From the NCBI GenBank assembly GCA_964601265.1, contig CAZRMT010000004.1:1-64000 (forward strand): a stretch of 64,000 nt of DNA, in the 5' to 3' direction. The notes beneath the pieces are model-generated. The model saw only the letters and a program-made list of their open reading frames with translations. It ran no database searches and was not told where the DNA came from. Source of the DNA: UBA4675 sp964601265 (GTDB taxonomy: Bacteria > Bacillota > Clostridia > Christensenellales > Borkfalkiaceae). This document shows, piece by piece, positions 8,062-17,362 of the stretch. Made by a program: the position numbers and the translations under genes. Position 1 is the first letter of the stretch. Every line of letters starts with the position of its first letter.

Positions 8062-9441
8062 ATGAACTTTATAACAAATCTATGTTCAAATGCAATAACG
8101 GACGCTTTTAAGAATTTATGGTACAGTACAGGATTATACGCCGGAACGAATTGGCAAAACTACGTAATGTTGTTAATATCGTTTGTTTTAATGTATTTAG
8201 CCATTGTAAAAAAATTTGAACCGTTACTGTTATTGCCTATTGCTTTTGGAATGTTTATCGTTAACGTTCCGGGGGCTTATAATGAATTGTTCGGCACGAA
8301 AGGATACATAGTGACCGATACTTTAAGTAATCAAGAAGTAGCAAGAGGAACAGGTGAACAACTCGTTGCTTGGTGGAATAGTGCTTGTGGGAATTATGGC
8401 GGACAAGCAATAACTTCTTTTTCGGATTTTTCCGGAGAAACGCTAAAAGCTGTTTTTGAATTAAATAATCTTTCAATTAGTAGCGAACAAGTTATAGCTA
8501 ATCAAGGGTTATTCTATTATTTATATTTGGGAGTAGATAAAGTTATTTATCCTCCGCTTATATTCCTCGGAATAGGAGCTATGACCGATTTTGGACCTTT
8601 AATTGCAAGACCGAAGAGTATGCTTATCGGTGCCGCCGCACAACTCGGTATATTCGTTACTTTCGTTGGAGCGTATTTCTTATTTAGAGGCGGAGACGGA
8701 AAGTTTACGGCTGAACAAATAGCCGGTGCAATCGCAATTATAGGCGGAGCAGACGGACCTACGGCAATTTACGTAACCAAAAAGCTTGCGGAAGATTACT
8801 TGCCGATGATAGCTATTGCGGCCTATTCGTATATGGCGTTAATTCCTATCATACAAAAGCCGTTAATGAAATTGTTTACAACCGAAAAAGAAAGAAAAAT
8901 TAAAATGAAACAAGCAAGAAAAGTTTCTAAAACGGAAAAAATAGTATTCCCCGTTTTGGTTTCTTTGGTTGTAGGTTTATTGTTGCCTTCGGCAATGCCG
9001 TTACTCGGAATGTTAATGCTTGGTAATTTACTTAAAGAGTCGGGCGTTGCTTCAAGACTTGTGGATACGGCGTCTAACGCACTTATGAATATCGTAACGA
9101 TATTCTTAGGCGTAATGGTCGGTTCTAAAGCGGTCGGCAGTTTATTCTTGAGTTTTGCAACTATAAAAATTATTTTGCTCGGATTATTTGCTTTCTGCTT
9201 GGGAAGTATCGGTGGAATTTTGTCGGTAAAGATTATGAATTTGTTCTCAAAAGAAAAAATGAATCCGTTAATCGGTTCGGCAGGTGTTTCTGCTGTTCCT
9301 ATGGCAGCTAGAATATCCGAAGAAATGGGAACTAAATACGACCCGACAAACCATTTGTTAATGCATGCAATGGGTCCGAACGTTGCAGGTGTAATAGGCT
9401 CTGCTATTGCCGCAGGCGTGTTACTTGCTTTATTTGTTTAA
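8062..9441 (+). CDS. oadB: Na+-translocating decarboxylase beta subunit
   Basis: Polytopic membrane protein of 459 residues that decarboxylates carboxybiotin and exports sodium ions. The sodium/proton site motif GGADGPTAIYV is present, with its Asp at about residue 231. GVSAVPMAARISEE and HAMGPNVAGVIGSA are near the C-terminus, as in OadB/MmdB/GcdB. A segment of about 50 residues after the second helix (near 85-135) is longer than in the roughly 430-residue reference proteins. It sits between the biotin carrier and the OadA-like subunit. Confidence 0.93.
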   Translation: MNFITNLCSNAITDAFKNLWYSTGLYAGTNWQNYVMLLISFVLMYLAIVKKFEPLLLLPIAFGMFIVNVPGAYNELFGTKGYIVTDTLSNQEVARGTGEQLVAWWNSACGNYGGQAITSFSDFSGETLKAVFELNNLSISSEQVIANQGLFYYLYLGVDKVIYPPLIFLGIGAMTDFGPLIARPKSMLIGAAAQLGIFVTFVGAYFLFRGGDGKFTAEQIAGAIAIIGGADGPTAIYVTKKLAEDYLPMIAIAAYSYMALIPIIQKPLMKLFTTEKERKIKMKQARKVSKTEKIVFPVLVSLVVGLLLPSAMPLLGMLMLGNLLKESGVASRLVDTASNALMNIVTIFLGVMVGSKAVGSLFLSFATIKIILLGLFAFCLGSIGGILSVKIMNLFSKEKMNPLIGSAGVSAVPMAARISEEMGTKYDPTNHLLMHAMGPNVAGVIGSAIAAGVLLALFV

Positions 9442-9454
9442 TTAGGAGATATTT

Positions 9455-10858
9455 ATGGGAAAAAAGATTTTAATAACCGAAACGATTTTAAGAGACGCTC
9501 ATCAGTCGCAAGCGGCTACGAGAATGAAATTGGAGGAAATGCTTCCCGTTTTAGATCAACTTGACGATTTAGGATTTTATTCTTTGGAAGCGTGGGGCGG
9601 AGCAACTTTCGATTCTTGTTTAAGATTTTTAAACGAAGATCCTTGGGAGAGATTAAGAATTTTAAAATCTCACCTTAAGAAAACGCCTATTCAAATGCTT
9701 TTAAGAGGTCAAAATTTACTTGGATATAAGCATTATTCCGATGAAGTCGTTGAAAAATTCGTAGAAGCGTCTATTAGAAACGGTGTCTCTATTGTTAGGG
9801 TTTTCGATGCGTTAAACGACCCTAGAAATATGGAAACCGCTATGAAAGCCGTTAAAAAATACGGTGGGATTTGCGAGGCGACTATTTCTTATACTACTAG
9901 CCCCGTTCATACTACCGAATATTTTGTAAAACTTGCAAAGCAGTTGGAAGATATGGGAGCAGATAATATCTGCATAAAAGATATGGCAAACTTGCTTTTG
10001 CCGTTTACTGCGTACGATTTAGTAAAGAAGATGAAAGAGGTATTAAAACCCGAAACTAAAATTCACCTTCATACGCATAATACCGCAGGTACGGGTGATT
10101 TAATATACCTAAAAGCAATAGAAGCCGGCGTTGATATTATAGATACTGCTAATTCTGCTTTAGGTAACGGAACGAGTCAACCTGCAACTGAACCTATCGT
10201 AGCTAGTTTAGCGGGAACAGAGTATGATACGGGTATTGATTTACAAAAGATTATACCCATAACCGAGCATTTCAGAAAAGTTGCTCAAAGGCTTGAAAAA
10301 GACGGATTTTTATCTTCAAAAGTTTTAAAAGTAGATACAAACGTATTGTTGTATCAGGTTCCGGGCGGAATGTTGTCCAACCTTATTAATCAACTTAAAA
10401 AACAAGGAAAAGAAGATAAATTACAAGAGGTATTGCAAGAAGTTCCGAGAGTTCGTAAAGATTTCGGTTATCCGCCTTTGGTTACTCCGACTAGTCAAAT
10501 TGTTGGAACTCAGGCAGTTTTAAACGTTGTAACCGGACAAAGATATAAAATGGTTACTAATGAAAGTAAAGGAATGTTAAGGGGTGAGTACGGAAAACTT
10601 CCCGTAACTCCCGATGCGGATTTTGTTAAATCCATTATCGGTAACGATAAGGTTATCACTTGTCGTCCTGCAGACCTTATTGCGCCCGAATACGATAAGT
10701 ATAAGGCTGAAATGATGGAATATTATACGCAAGAAGAAGACGTTTTAAGTTACGCTGTTTTCGGTGAAACCGCACTTAATTTCTTTAAATGGAGAATGGC
10801 AAAAAATAACGGCGTTGATAAAAATCTGATAAACGACAAAAAGGTTTATCCCGTATAA
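9455..10858 (+). CDS. oadA: OadA/5S-type carboxyltransferase subunit
   Basis: TIM-barrel carboxyltransferase that moves CO2 between a 2-oxoacid (oxaloacetate/pyruvate) and biotin. Metal site and active residues are visible: D14 in ETILRDAHQSQ, carboxylated lysine K175 in ICIKDMANL, and H206/H208 in HLHTHNTAG. At 467 residues it ends before the biotin domain found in full OadA (about 590). That domain is encoded separately at 7678. Its stop overlaps the surE start (TAATG). It could work as oxaloacetate decarboxylase or, with the MmdA-like protein, as the 5S half of a transcarboxylase. Confidence 0.92.
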   Translation: MGKKILITETILRDAHQSQAATRMKLEEMLPVLDQLDDLGFYSLEAWGGATFDSCLRFLNEDPWERLRILKSHLKKTPIQMLLRGQNLLGYKHYSDEVVEKFVEASIRNGVSIVRVFDALNDPRNMETAMKAVKKYGGICEATISYTTSPVHTTEYFVKLAKQLEDMGADNICIKDMANLLLPFTAYDLVKKMKEVLKPETKIHLHTHNTAGTGDLIYLKAIEAGVDIIDTANSALGNGTSQPATEPIVASLAGTEYDTGIDLQKIIPITEHFRKVAQRLEKDGFLSSKVLKVDTNVLLYQVPGGMLSNLINQLKKQGKEDKLQEVLQEVPRVRKDFGYPPLVTPTSQIVGTQAVLNVVTGQRYKMVTNESKGMLRGEYGKLPVTPDADFVKSIIGNDKVITCRPADLIAPEYDKYKAEMMEYYTQEEDVLSYAVFGETALNFFKWRMAKNNGVDKNLINDKKVYPV

Positions 10859-11592
10859 TGAATATATTGATTTGTAATGACGACGGAATATTTAGCGAGG
10901 GATTGAAAACTCTCGCTAGATTTTTGTCGAAGGAAAATTCGGTTTACGTTATGGCTCCCGACGGAAATAGGTCGGCTTACTCTCATTCTATGTCTTTTTA
11001 TAAAAAGCTTGTTTTAAAAAAAGTAGAGCAGAGCGAAAATTACGTTGCCTATTCGTTAAGCGGTACGCCTGCCGATTGCGTTAGGTTCGGCGTTGAATTC
11101 TTTAAAGACGTTAAATTCGATTTAGTCGTTTCCGGAGTAAACAACGGGAGTAATGCGGGAACCGATACGCTTTACAGCGGTACGGTTTCGGCTTGTTTCG
11201 AAGCGTGTATTTTAAAAATTCCGTCAATAGCTTTTTCAGTGGTTTGCGACAAGGAGATTTTAGATTATACTCTTTTAAACGAACAACTATCCGATGTATT
11301 TCCTTTTTTGCTTAAACATTTTTCAAAGGATTACGTATTTAACGTAAATTTTCCCGATAAACTACACAAAGGTGTAAAAATATGTAAATTAGGCGTTCAG
11401 CTTTATTCGGATAGATATATTAAAAACGACGACGGAAGTTTTATGCTTGTCGGTGATTTATTAAAAAACGATAAGAACGACGAAGATTGCGACGTTGAAT
11501 GGTTGAGAAAGGATTATATAACTATAACGCCTTTAATAACCGATAGAACCGCATATAACGTTTTAAAAGTTCTTTCAAAGGAAGTAATGTAA
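10858..11592 (+). CDS. surE: 5'/3'-nucleotidase SurE
   Basis: Metal-dependent phosphatase acting on nucleoside monophosphates. The N-terminal NDDG motif (N7-D8-D9-G10) and VSGVNNGSNAGTDTLYSGTV are characteristic of the family. The length of 244 residues is normal. It is translationally coupled at both ends: its ATG overlaps the oadA stop, and its own stop overlaps the next start, each as TAATG. Confidence 0.93.
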   Translation: MNILICNDDGIFSEGLKTLARFLSKENSVYVMAPDGNRSAYSHSMSFYKKLVLKKVEQSENYVAYSLSGTPADCVRFGVEFFKDVKFDLVVSGVNNGSNAGTDTLYSGTVSACFEACILKIPSIAFSVVCDKEILDYTLLNEQLSDVFPFLLKHFSKDYVFNVNFPDKLHKGVKICKLGVQLYSDRYIKNDDGSFMLVGDLLKNDKNDEDCDVEWLRKDYITITPLITDRTAYNVLKVLSKEVM

Positions 11593-12821
11593 TGAAGACA
11601 CTCGTCATAGGCGGTGGTGCGTCCGGTATGGCGTGCGCTTATTTTGGTGCAAAAAACGGTGACGAAGTAGTTTTGATAGAAAAAAACGAAAAGCTTGGTA
11701 AAAAACTTTTTATTACGGGAAAAGGGCGTTGTAACGTTACTAACGATTGCACTGAAAAAGAATTTCTTGAAAACGTAGTTACCAATCCGAAATTTTTGTT
11801 CGGAGCCATTTATGCGTTTAATAGTCAAAAAACTATTGAATTGTTAGAAAAAAACGGATTAAAATTAAAGACCGAGCGAGGAAGAAGGGTTTTTCCTTCG
11901 TCCGATAAATCTAGTGATGTAATTAAAACTTTGACAAAAATTTGTATGGAAAGCGGAGTAACTATTCGGTTAAATGAAATAGTTACCGATATTTTAATGG
12001 AGAACGGTAAAATTAAGTCAGTTATTACCGATAAAAACGAATATTTATGTGACAAAGTTGTAATATGTACGGGAGGAAAGAGTTATTCTTCTACCGGAAG
12101 TACTGGCGACGGATATAGGTTTGCTAAAAAACTAGGACATACGATAAGCGAGTTAAAGCCTGCTCTTTGTCCGCTTTATTTGACTGAAAATTGGGTAAAA
12201 GAAGTTCAAGGGCTTTCGTTAAAAAACGTAGGGTTTTCTGTTTTTATTAAAGAAAAAAAGATTTTTCAACAACAAGGCGAATTGCTTTTTACTCATTTCG
12301 GAATATCGGGACCACTTGTTTTGTCTGCTTCTTCATTTTTAAATAAGTACGATAAAAAAGATATTGCGTTATTTTTAGATCTTAAGCCAGCGCTTAGCGA
12401 AGAACAACTTTCGGATAGAATTTTAAGAGATTTTTTAAAATATAAGAATAGAGATTTGCAGAATTCTTTAAACGATTTATTACCAAAATCTCTTATAAAA
12501 CCTATAATTTCATTAAGCGGTATAGTTCCGGATAAAAAAAATAGTATAATTACGAAAGAAGAAAGAAAAAGACTTGTAAACGCTTTAAAAAATATAAAAT
12601 TCACGATTCAAAAACAGGCTTCGATTGAAGAAGCTATAATAACGTCAGGAGGCGTATCCGTAAAGGAAATCAATCCTAAAACTATGGAAAGTAAAATAAT
12701 TAAAGGATTGTATTTTGCTGGCGAAGTAATAGACGTAGACGCTTTAACCGGCGGATATAATTTACAGATAGCTTTTGCAACGGGTTACGTTGCAGGGAAA
12801 GGAAGGGAAAACAATGATTAA
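11592..12821 (+). CDS. HI0933-family flavoprotein (BaiN/RdsA-like)
   Basis: FAD/NAD(P)-dependent oxidoreductase of 409 residues. The Rossmann dinucleotide motif GGGASGMACA is at residues 7-16, and the family signature GKGRCNVTN follows near 40. A C-terminal FAD-binding stretch (LYFAGEVIDVDALTGGYN) is present. Relatives are widespread and include a bile-acid reductase-like protein and a possible rRNA dihydrouridine synthase, so the substrate should not be inferred. Next to cmk in many Clostridia. Confidence 0.88.
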   Translation: MKTLVIGGGASGMACAYFGAKNGDEVVLIEKNEKLGKKLFITGKGRCNVTNDCTEKEFLENVVTNPKFLFGAIYAFNSQKTIELLEKNGLKLKTERGRRVFPSSDKSSDVIKTLTKICMESGVTIRLNEIVTDILMENGKIKSVITDKNEYLCDKVVICTGGKSYSSTGSTGDGYRFAKKLGHTISELKPALCPLYLTENWVKEVQGLSLKNVGFSVFIKEKKIFQQQGELLFTHFGISGPLVLSASSFLNKYDKKDIALFLDLKPALSEEQLSDRILRDFLKYKNRDLQNSLNDLLPKSLIKPIISLSGIVPDKKNSIITKEERKRLVNALKNIKFTIQKQASIEEAIITSGGVSVKEINPKTMESKIIKGLYFAGEVIDVDALTGGYNLQIAFATGYVAGKGRENND

Positions 12822-13467
12822 TATTGCTTTAGACGGACCCGCAGGAAGCGGTAAGTCAACGGTCGCTAAATTTTTAGCGGAAAAACTCAATATTTTATAT
12901 TTGGATACGGGGGCTTTATATCGTGCGGTTGCTCTGTTTGTTTTAAATAACGGCGTTGACGTTGAAAATGAAAAACAAGTTGAACCATTATTGACTGCTT
13001 TAGACGTTGCCGTTGAATATAAAGACGGGAAACAAATAACCCTTCTATGCGGTAAAGACGTTTCAAAAGAAATAAGAGAAAACAAAGTGTCTAATTCTGC
13101 ATCTAAAGTTTCCGCACTTAAATGCGTTAGAGAAAAATTGCTTTCTTTACAAAGGGAAATAGCTAATTCAATGGATTGTATATTGGACGGTAGAGATATC
13201 GGAACCTTTGTTCTCCCCAACGCAAATTATAAATTCTTTTTAACGGCAAGTGTGGATTGTAGAGCCACCAGACGTTACAAAGAATTATTAGAACGTGGAA
13301 ATGCGGTTGATTATAATCAACTAAAAAGCGAAATAGAAGAAAGAGATTATAGAGATTCTCATAGAGAAATTGCACCCTTAAAAAAGGCTGACGATGCAGT
13401 AGAAATAGATACTTCTTTTTTGACTGTTGAAGAAGTTTGTCAAGAAGTTTTAAAGAGGGTTAAATAA
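12814..13467 (+). CDS. cmk: Cytidylate kinase
   Basis: Phosphorylates CMP/dCMP with ATP. The P-loop GPAGSGKS is at residues 8-15, LDTGALYRA follows, and the RDI motif (DGRDIGT) and the LID-region RD residues are present. I place the start at the ATG at 12814 (217 residues), preceded by GGAAGGGAA inside the upstream gene. A longer reading from 12775 would add 13 residues not found in the family. The start overlaps the flavoprotein stop by 8 bases and the stop overlaps plsC (TAATG). Confidence 0.94.
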   Translation: MINIALDGPAGSGKSTVAKFLAEKLNILYLDTGALYRAVALFVLNNGVDVENEKQVEPLLTALDVAVEYKDGKQITLLCGKDVSKEIRENKVSNSASKVSALKCVREKLLSLQREIANSMDCILDGRDIGTFVLPNANYKFFLTASVDCRATRRYKELLERGNAVDYNQLKSEIEERDYRDSHREIAPLKKADDAVEIDTSFLTVEEVCQEVLKRVK

Positions 13468-14081
13468 TGTTATACGCTATCGTAAGGTTTCTATTAACTC
13501 CTTTTTTTAAGATTTTTTATCCTTGTAAAGTTATTCATAAAGAAAGACTTACTAATAAAGGTAATACGATAATCGTGTGTAATCATTTAAAGAAAATCGA
13601 CGTAGTTTACGTTGAACTTTTGTTTAAAGGAAAGTCTTATATAATTTCTAAAAAAGAATGGTTTAAAAATAAATTTCAAAGCAAAATACTTTATAGTATG
13701 GGAGCCATTCCCGTGGACAGGGAACAAGCTGACTTTAAAGCCATAAAAAAATGTCTCGAAGTTTTAAAAAACGATAAACGGTTTATTATTTTTCCTGAGG
13801 GAACAAGAAATAAAACTCAAGCGGACTTATTGCCTTTAAAAGACGGGACGGGGTATTTTGCGCATAAATGCAATTCTACGATTTTACCTTTGACTATATA
13901 TGAAAGGGGTAGATTTATGCATAAAAACTATATTTACGTCGGAGAACCTTTTAAAGTTAACAATACGGAGCAAAAATTTACTTCACAAATTAATGCGGAA
14001 ATAACACAACAAATAACAGACGAACTACTTAAAGCGAGAAAAGAAATCAATGCTTACGTAGCGGAGAAGAAAAGGAAATGA
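13467..14081 (+). CDS. plsC: 1-acylglycerol-3-phosphate acyltransferase
   Basis: Membrane-associated enzyme that adds the second acyl chain to make phosphatidic acid. The H-X4-D motif is H40-D45 (NHLKKID) and the phosphate-binding block is FPEGTR (residues 109-114). An N-terminal hydrophobic anchor (about 1-20) is present. The length of 204 residues fits Firmicutes PlsC. The gene order cmk-plsC-ispH/rpsA is a recurrent Clostridia arrangement. The stop overlaps the next start (ATGA). Confidence 0.93.
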   Translation: MLYAIVRFLLTPFFKIFYPCKVIHKERLTNKGNTIIVCNHLKKIDVVYVELLFKGKSYIISKKEWFKNKFQSKILYSMGAIPVDREQADFKAIKKCLEVLKNDKRFIIFPEGTRNKTQADLLPLKDGTGYFAHKCNSTILPLTIYERGRFMHKNYIYVGEPFKVNNTEQKFTSQINAEITQQITDELLKARKEINAYVAEKKRK

Positions 14082-16174
14082 ATTTTATCGTAGCAGAACA
14101 TTCCGGCTTTTGCGTAGGAGTAAAAAACGCAGTTGAAACCGCAAAAAAAATCGGAGGTAAAAACGTATATATTCTTGGAGAATTAATTCATAATAAGTTA
14201 GTTACCGACGAAATTTTGTCAAGCGGGACTAAAATAATAGAAGACGTTGACGAAGTTGATTTCGGAACTGTAATAATTCGTTCTCACGGAGTCGGAAAAG
14301 ACGTTTATGAAAAATTATCGGCAAAACCTAACGTAAAAATAGTCGATTGTACTTGTCCTTTCGTTAAAAAAATTCATACCATAATAGAAAAATACCATAA
14401 CGAAGGATATACTATTATAATCGTCGGTGAAAAAAATCACCCCGAAACTATCGGTTCTAACGGTTGGTGTGATTACAATGCCATTTTTGTAGACAGTGAA
14501 AATCCTTCTTTAGATTTTAATTCTTTTGAAAAAGTTTGTATTGTTTGCCAAACGACGTTCGATAGAAAAAAATTTGAAAATTTTTTGAAATATTTTAGGA
14601 AAAAATACAATAAAACAGTTGAGATTTTTGACACAATTTGTTATACTACAAAGGTAAACCAACAAGAAGCAGAGAGTTTGTCGTTAAAATGTGACGCAAT
14701 GATTGTAATAGGCGGGAAAAACAGCAGTAATACGGCAAAGCTGTACGAGATATGTAAGAAAAACAACGAAAACGTTTTCTTTATTTCGTCCGCTTCGGAA
14801 ATAAACGTTAAAGGTTTATTAAAGTTTAAAAATATTGGTATTGTTTGTGGGGCTTCTACCCCGAGAGAACAGACCATGGAGGTTATTTTAAGAATGGATA
14901 CAGAGGCTAAAAAAACGACTGAAACGTTAACTATGGAAGATGCAGTTGCAAATATCGGTGAACAAACGAGATTTAGAAGAGGCATGAAAATTGAAGCAAC
15001 GATTTCTTCTGCGACGGACGAAGGATTACAAGTTTTATTGCCTAATACAAAAAAAGAAGTTCTTCTCAAGAAAGAAGAATTAGATTGTGACGCTTACGAC
15101 AAGGCTAATTATGCAAGTAAAGTCGGTGACGAAATCGAAGTTCTTATTATCGGGCTTAATCCTGTAGTTATTAGTCAAAAAGAAATAAAGAGACTTGAAG
15201 AAGAAGAAAAGGAAGTGGCTGAAATTGCAGCGGGTAAGGTATTTAACGTTGTAATCGACGGTTCTAATAAGGGTGGTCTTACCGCTAAATACGGTAGCTA
15301 TTCCGTCTTTATTCCTGCTTCTCAAATTAAACTCAACGGTTTCGCTAAAGACCTTGAAAAATATGTCGGTAAAACCTTAAAGGTTAAAGCCGAAGAGGGT
15401 AAAATCGAAAACAAGCCTAGAAGAAAACAAATAGTTGCTTCTCAAAAAATTGTTTTACAAGAAGAAAAAGCAATAAAAGATAAAGAAAGAGAAGAAAAAG
15501 AAAATCAATTTTTCGATTCGATTGCAGTTGACGAAATTTTAACCGGAAAAGTTGTTAGATTTGCGCCTTTCGGAGCATTTGTAAACGTTAAAGGTTTTGA
15601 TTGTTTGGCTCATATTTCCGATTTGTCTTGGACGCCTGTTAAAAATCCCGACGAAGTTTTAGAACTCGATAAGGAATACGATTTCGTAGTTCTTAAAATT
15701 GACAGAGAAAATAAAAAGGTTTCTATCGGTTATAAACAGTTACAACCTAAGCCTTGGGATAGCGTTCCTGAAAAATATGCCGTTGGCGACGTAATATCCG
15801 GTAAAGTTGTAAGAATTGTTCCTTTCGGTGCTTTTGTTGAAGTGGAAAAAGGAATTGACGGATTAGTTCACGTTTCTCAAATTACGCATGAGTGGTTAGA
15901 GGACGCTACGACCGTTCTTAAGGTTGGACAAGAGGTTCAAGCCAAGATAATCAACATCAACCTTGAAAAAGAAAAAATGACGTTATCTATTAAGGACGTA
16001 CTTCCTGCTCCCGAAAAGCCTGAGGAAGAAAAGGACGAAGCTTCCGAGAAGCCTGCAAAGGGAAGAAAGCCTAGAAAAGTTAAAGAAGAGCAATCTGACG
16101 AACTTAGAAATTGGAACGAAGACAAGGAAGGCGGTGCTTCAATTTTTGAGTTAATCAATAAGGATAACCAATAA
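14078..16174 (+). CDS. ispH: IspH-ribosomal protein S1 fusion
   Basis: Bifunctional protein of 698 residues. The first 280 residues are HMBPP reductase, the last MEP-pathway enzyme making IPP/DMAPP, with the three 4Fe-4S cysteines C12 (SGFCVGV), C93 (CTCPF) and C188 (DTICYTT). The rest holds four S1/OB-type domains at about 303-365, 378-450, 487-556 and 570-640. The last two are the most canonical (both contain PFGAFV), followed by an acidic/basic tail. The fusion is known in Clostridia and supplies S1-like RNA binding. The first two S1 repeats are diverged. Confidence 0.95.
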   Translation: MNFIVAEHSGFCVGVKNAVETAKKIGGKNVYILGELIHNKLVTDEILSSGTKIIEDVDEVDFGTVIIRSHGVGKDVYEKLSAKPNVKIVDCTCPFVKKIHTIIEKYHNEGYTIIIVGEKNHPETIGSNGWCDYNAIFVDSENPSLDFNSFEKVCIVCQTTFDRKKFENFLKYFRKKYNKTVEIFDTICYTTKVNQQEAESLSLKCDAMIVIGGKNSSNTAKLYEICKKNNENVFFISSASEINVKGLLKFKNIGIVCGASTPREQTMEVILRMDTEAKKTTETLTMEDAVANIGEQTRFRRGMKIEATISSATDEGLQVLLPNTKKEVLLKKEELDCDAYDKANYASKVGDEIEVLIIGLNPVVISQKEIKRLEEEEKEVAEIAAGKVFNVVIDGSNKGGLTAKYGSYSVFIPASQIKLNGFAKDLEKYVGKTLKVKAEEGKIENKPRRKQIVASQKIVLQEEKAIKDKEREEKENQFFDSIAVDEILTGKVVRFAPFGAFVNVKGFDCLAHISDLSWTPVKNPDEVLELDKEYDFVVLKIDRENKKVSIGYKQLQPKPWDSVPEKYAVGDVISGKVVRIVPFGAFVEVEKGIDGLVHVSQITHEWLEDATTVLKVGQEVQAKIININLEKEKMTLSIKDVLPAPEKPEEEKDEASEKPAKGRKPRKVKEEQSDELRNWNEDKEGGASIFELINKDNQ

Positions 16175-16181
16175 GAATAAA

Positions 16182-16208
16182 AACTTCGCAGATTTGCGAA
16201 GTTTTTTT
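16182..16208 (+). terminator. Terminator of the decarboxylase-ispH operon
   Basis: AACTTCGCA (16182-16190), loop GATT, TGCGAAGTT (16195-16203) and then a T run: a textbook intrinsic terminator 8 bases after the stop. Confidence 0.93.
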
Positions 16209-16243
16209 ATAATTAGATAATAATTGAAAAATCTATATAAAAT

Positions 16244-16272
16244 TTGATTTTTGAAGAAAAATATGCTATAAT
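16244..16272 (+). promoter_or_regulatory. Sigma-A promoter of trpS operon
   Basis: TTGATT (16244-16249), a 17-base spacer and TATAAT (16267-16272). It gives a leader of roughly 70 bases, too short for a T-box, and no T-box core is present. Confidence 0.8.
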
Positions 16273-16348
16273 AATAAATCAGTATTTATTGTTAAATTTT
16301 AATTAAGTACTGCTTTAGTTGATTATAATACAATTGGAATGGTGAGAA

Positions 16349-17362
16349 ATGGAAGAAATGAATAAAAAAAGATTATTTAGTGCAGTTCAACCGAGTGGAA
16401 TTCCTACTATTGGAAATTATGTCGGGGCAATAAAGAATTTTGTGGCTTTACAAGATCAATTTGACTGCATTTATTCAATAGCCGATTTACATACTATTAC
16501 CGTAAGGCAAACTCCGTCCGAATTACGTCAACGGACGTTGGAATTGCTTTCACTGTATCTTGCTTGTGGATTAGATCCTCAAAAATGTATACTTTTCTTA
16601 CAGTCGCACGTAAGCGCACATGCAGAATTAACGTGGGTTTTAAATACCATAACGGCGCCCGGCGAATTGAATAGAATGACGCAGTTTAAGGATAAAAGTA
16701 AAAGTCATGCAGACAACGTTAATATGGGATTAATGGATTATCCTGTTTTAATGGTCAGCGATATCTTATTGTATAATACCGACGTTGTTCCTATTGGTGC
16801 AGATCAAAAACAACACCTAGAATTAACAAGGGATTTGGCTATAAGATTTAATAATAGATATAGCCCGACTTTTACCGTCCCAGAACCGTTTATTCCGAAA
16901 ATCGGCGCTAGGGTAATGAGTTTACAAGACCCTACGAAAAAAATGTCTAAAAGCGATTCTAACGAAAATGCTTATATTTCTATGTACGACGATAAAGATA
17001 CGATAATTCGTAAATTTAAGCGTGCGGTTACAGATAGCGAGAATTGTGTAAAATTTTCTGACGATAAACCGGGAATATCAAATCTTATCTCTATATATAC
17101 TGCTTTTACTAATAAAACTATTGAGGAAACAGAAAAACAGTTCGAAAACGTCGGATACGGAGAATTTAAACTAGCCGTAGGTGAAGCTGTTGCTAGAGTT
17201 ATAAATCCCATAGCAGAGCGTAAAAACGAGCTAATGAAGGATAAATCTTATTTAGAACAGATTTTGGTAGAAGGAAAAGAAAAGGCGGAATATATCGCAA
17301 ATAAAACGCTTAGAAAGGTCTATAAAAAAGTTGGTTTTTTCCAGCTTGGTGGTAAAAATTAA
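16349..17362 (+). CDS. trpS: Tryptophanyl-tRNA synthetase
   Basis: Class I aminoacyl-tRNA synthetase charging tRNA-Trp, whose gene lies at 2721 in this window. The HIGH-type motif is PTIGN (residues 19-23) and KMSKS is at 198-202. The length of 337 residues is normal for the short bacterial form. The ATG at 16349 follows GGTGAGAA; a second in-frame ATG at 16358 is possible. It opens a tight five-gene operon, and its stop overlaps the next start (TAATG). Confidence 0.95.
   Translation: MEEMNKKRLFSAVQPSGIPTIGNYVGAIKNFVALQDQFDCIYSIADLHTITVRQTPSELRQRTLELLSLYLACGLDPQKCILFLQSHVSAHAELTWVLNTITAPGELNRMTQFKDKSKSHADNVNMGLMDYPVLMVSDILLYNTDVVPIGADQKQHLELTRDLAIRFNNRYSPTFTVPEPFIPKIGARVMSLQDPTKKMSKSDSNENAYISMYDDKDTIIRKFKRAVTDSENCVKFSDDKPGISNLISIYTAFTNKTIEETEKQFENVGYGEFKLAVGEAVARVINPIAERKNELMKDKSYLEQILVEGKEKAEYIANKTLRKVYKKVGFFQLGGKN

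Noticed and set aside
12762..13220. 152-codon open frame opposite cmk
   Set aside because: Antisense shadow of a well-supported gene; no recognisable protein pattern.
14641..15069. 142-codon open frame opposite ispH-rpsA
   Set aside because: Low-complexity hydrophobic antisense translation of a conserved gene.
16209..16348. Possible T-box in front of trpS
   Set aside because: The leader is only about 70 bases and has no AGGTGGNACCGTG-like core.
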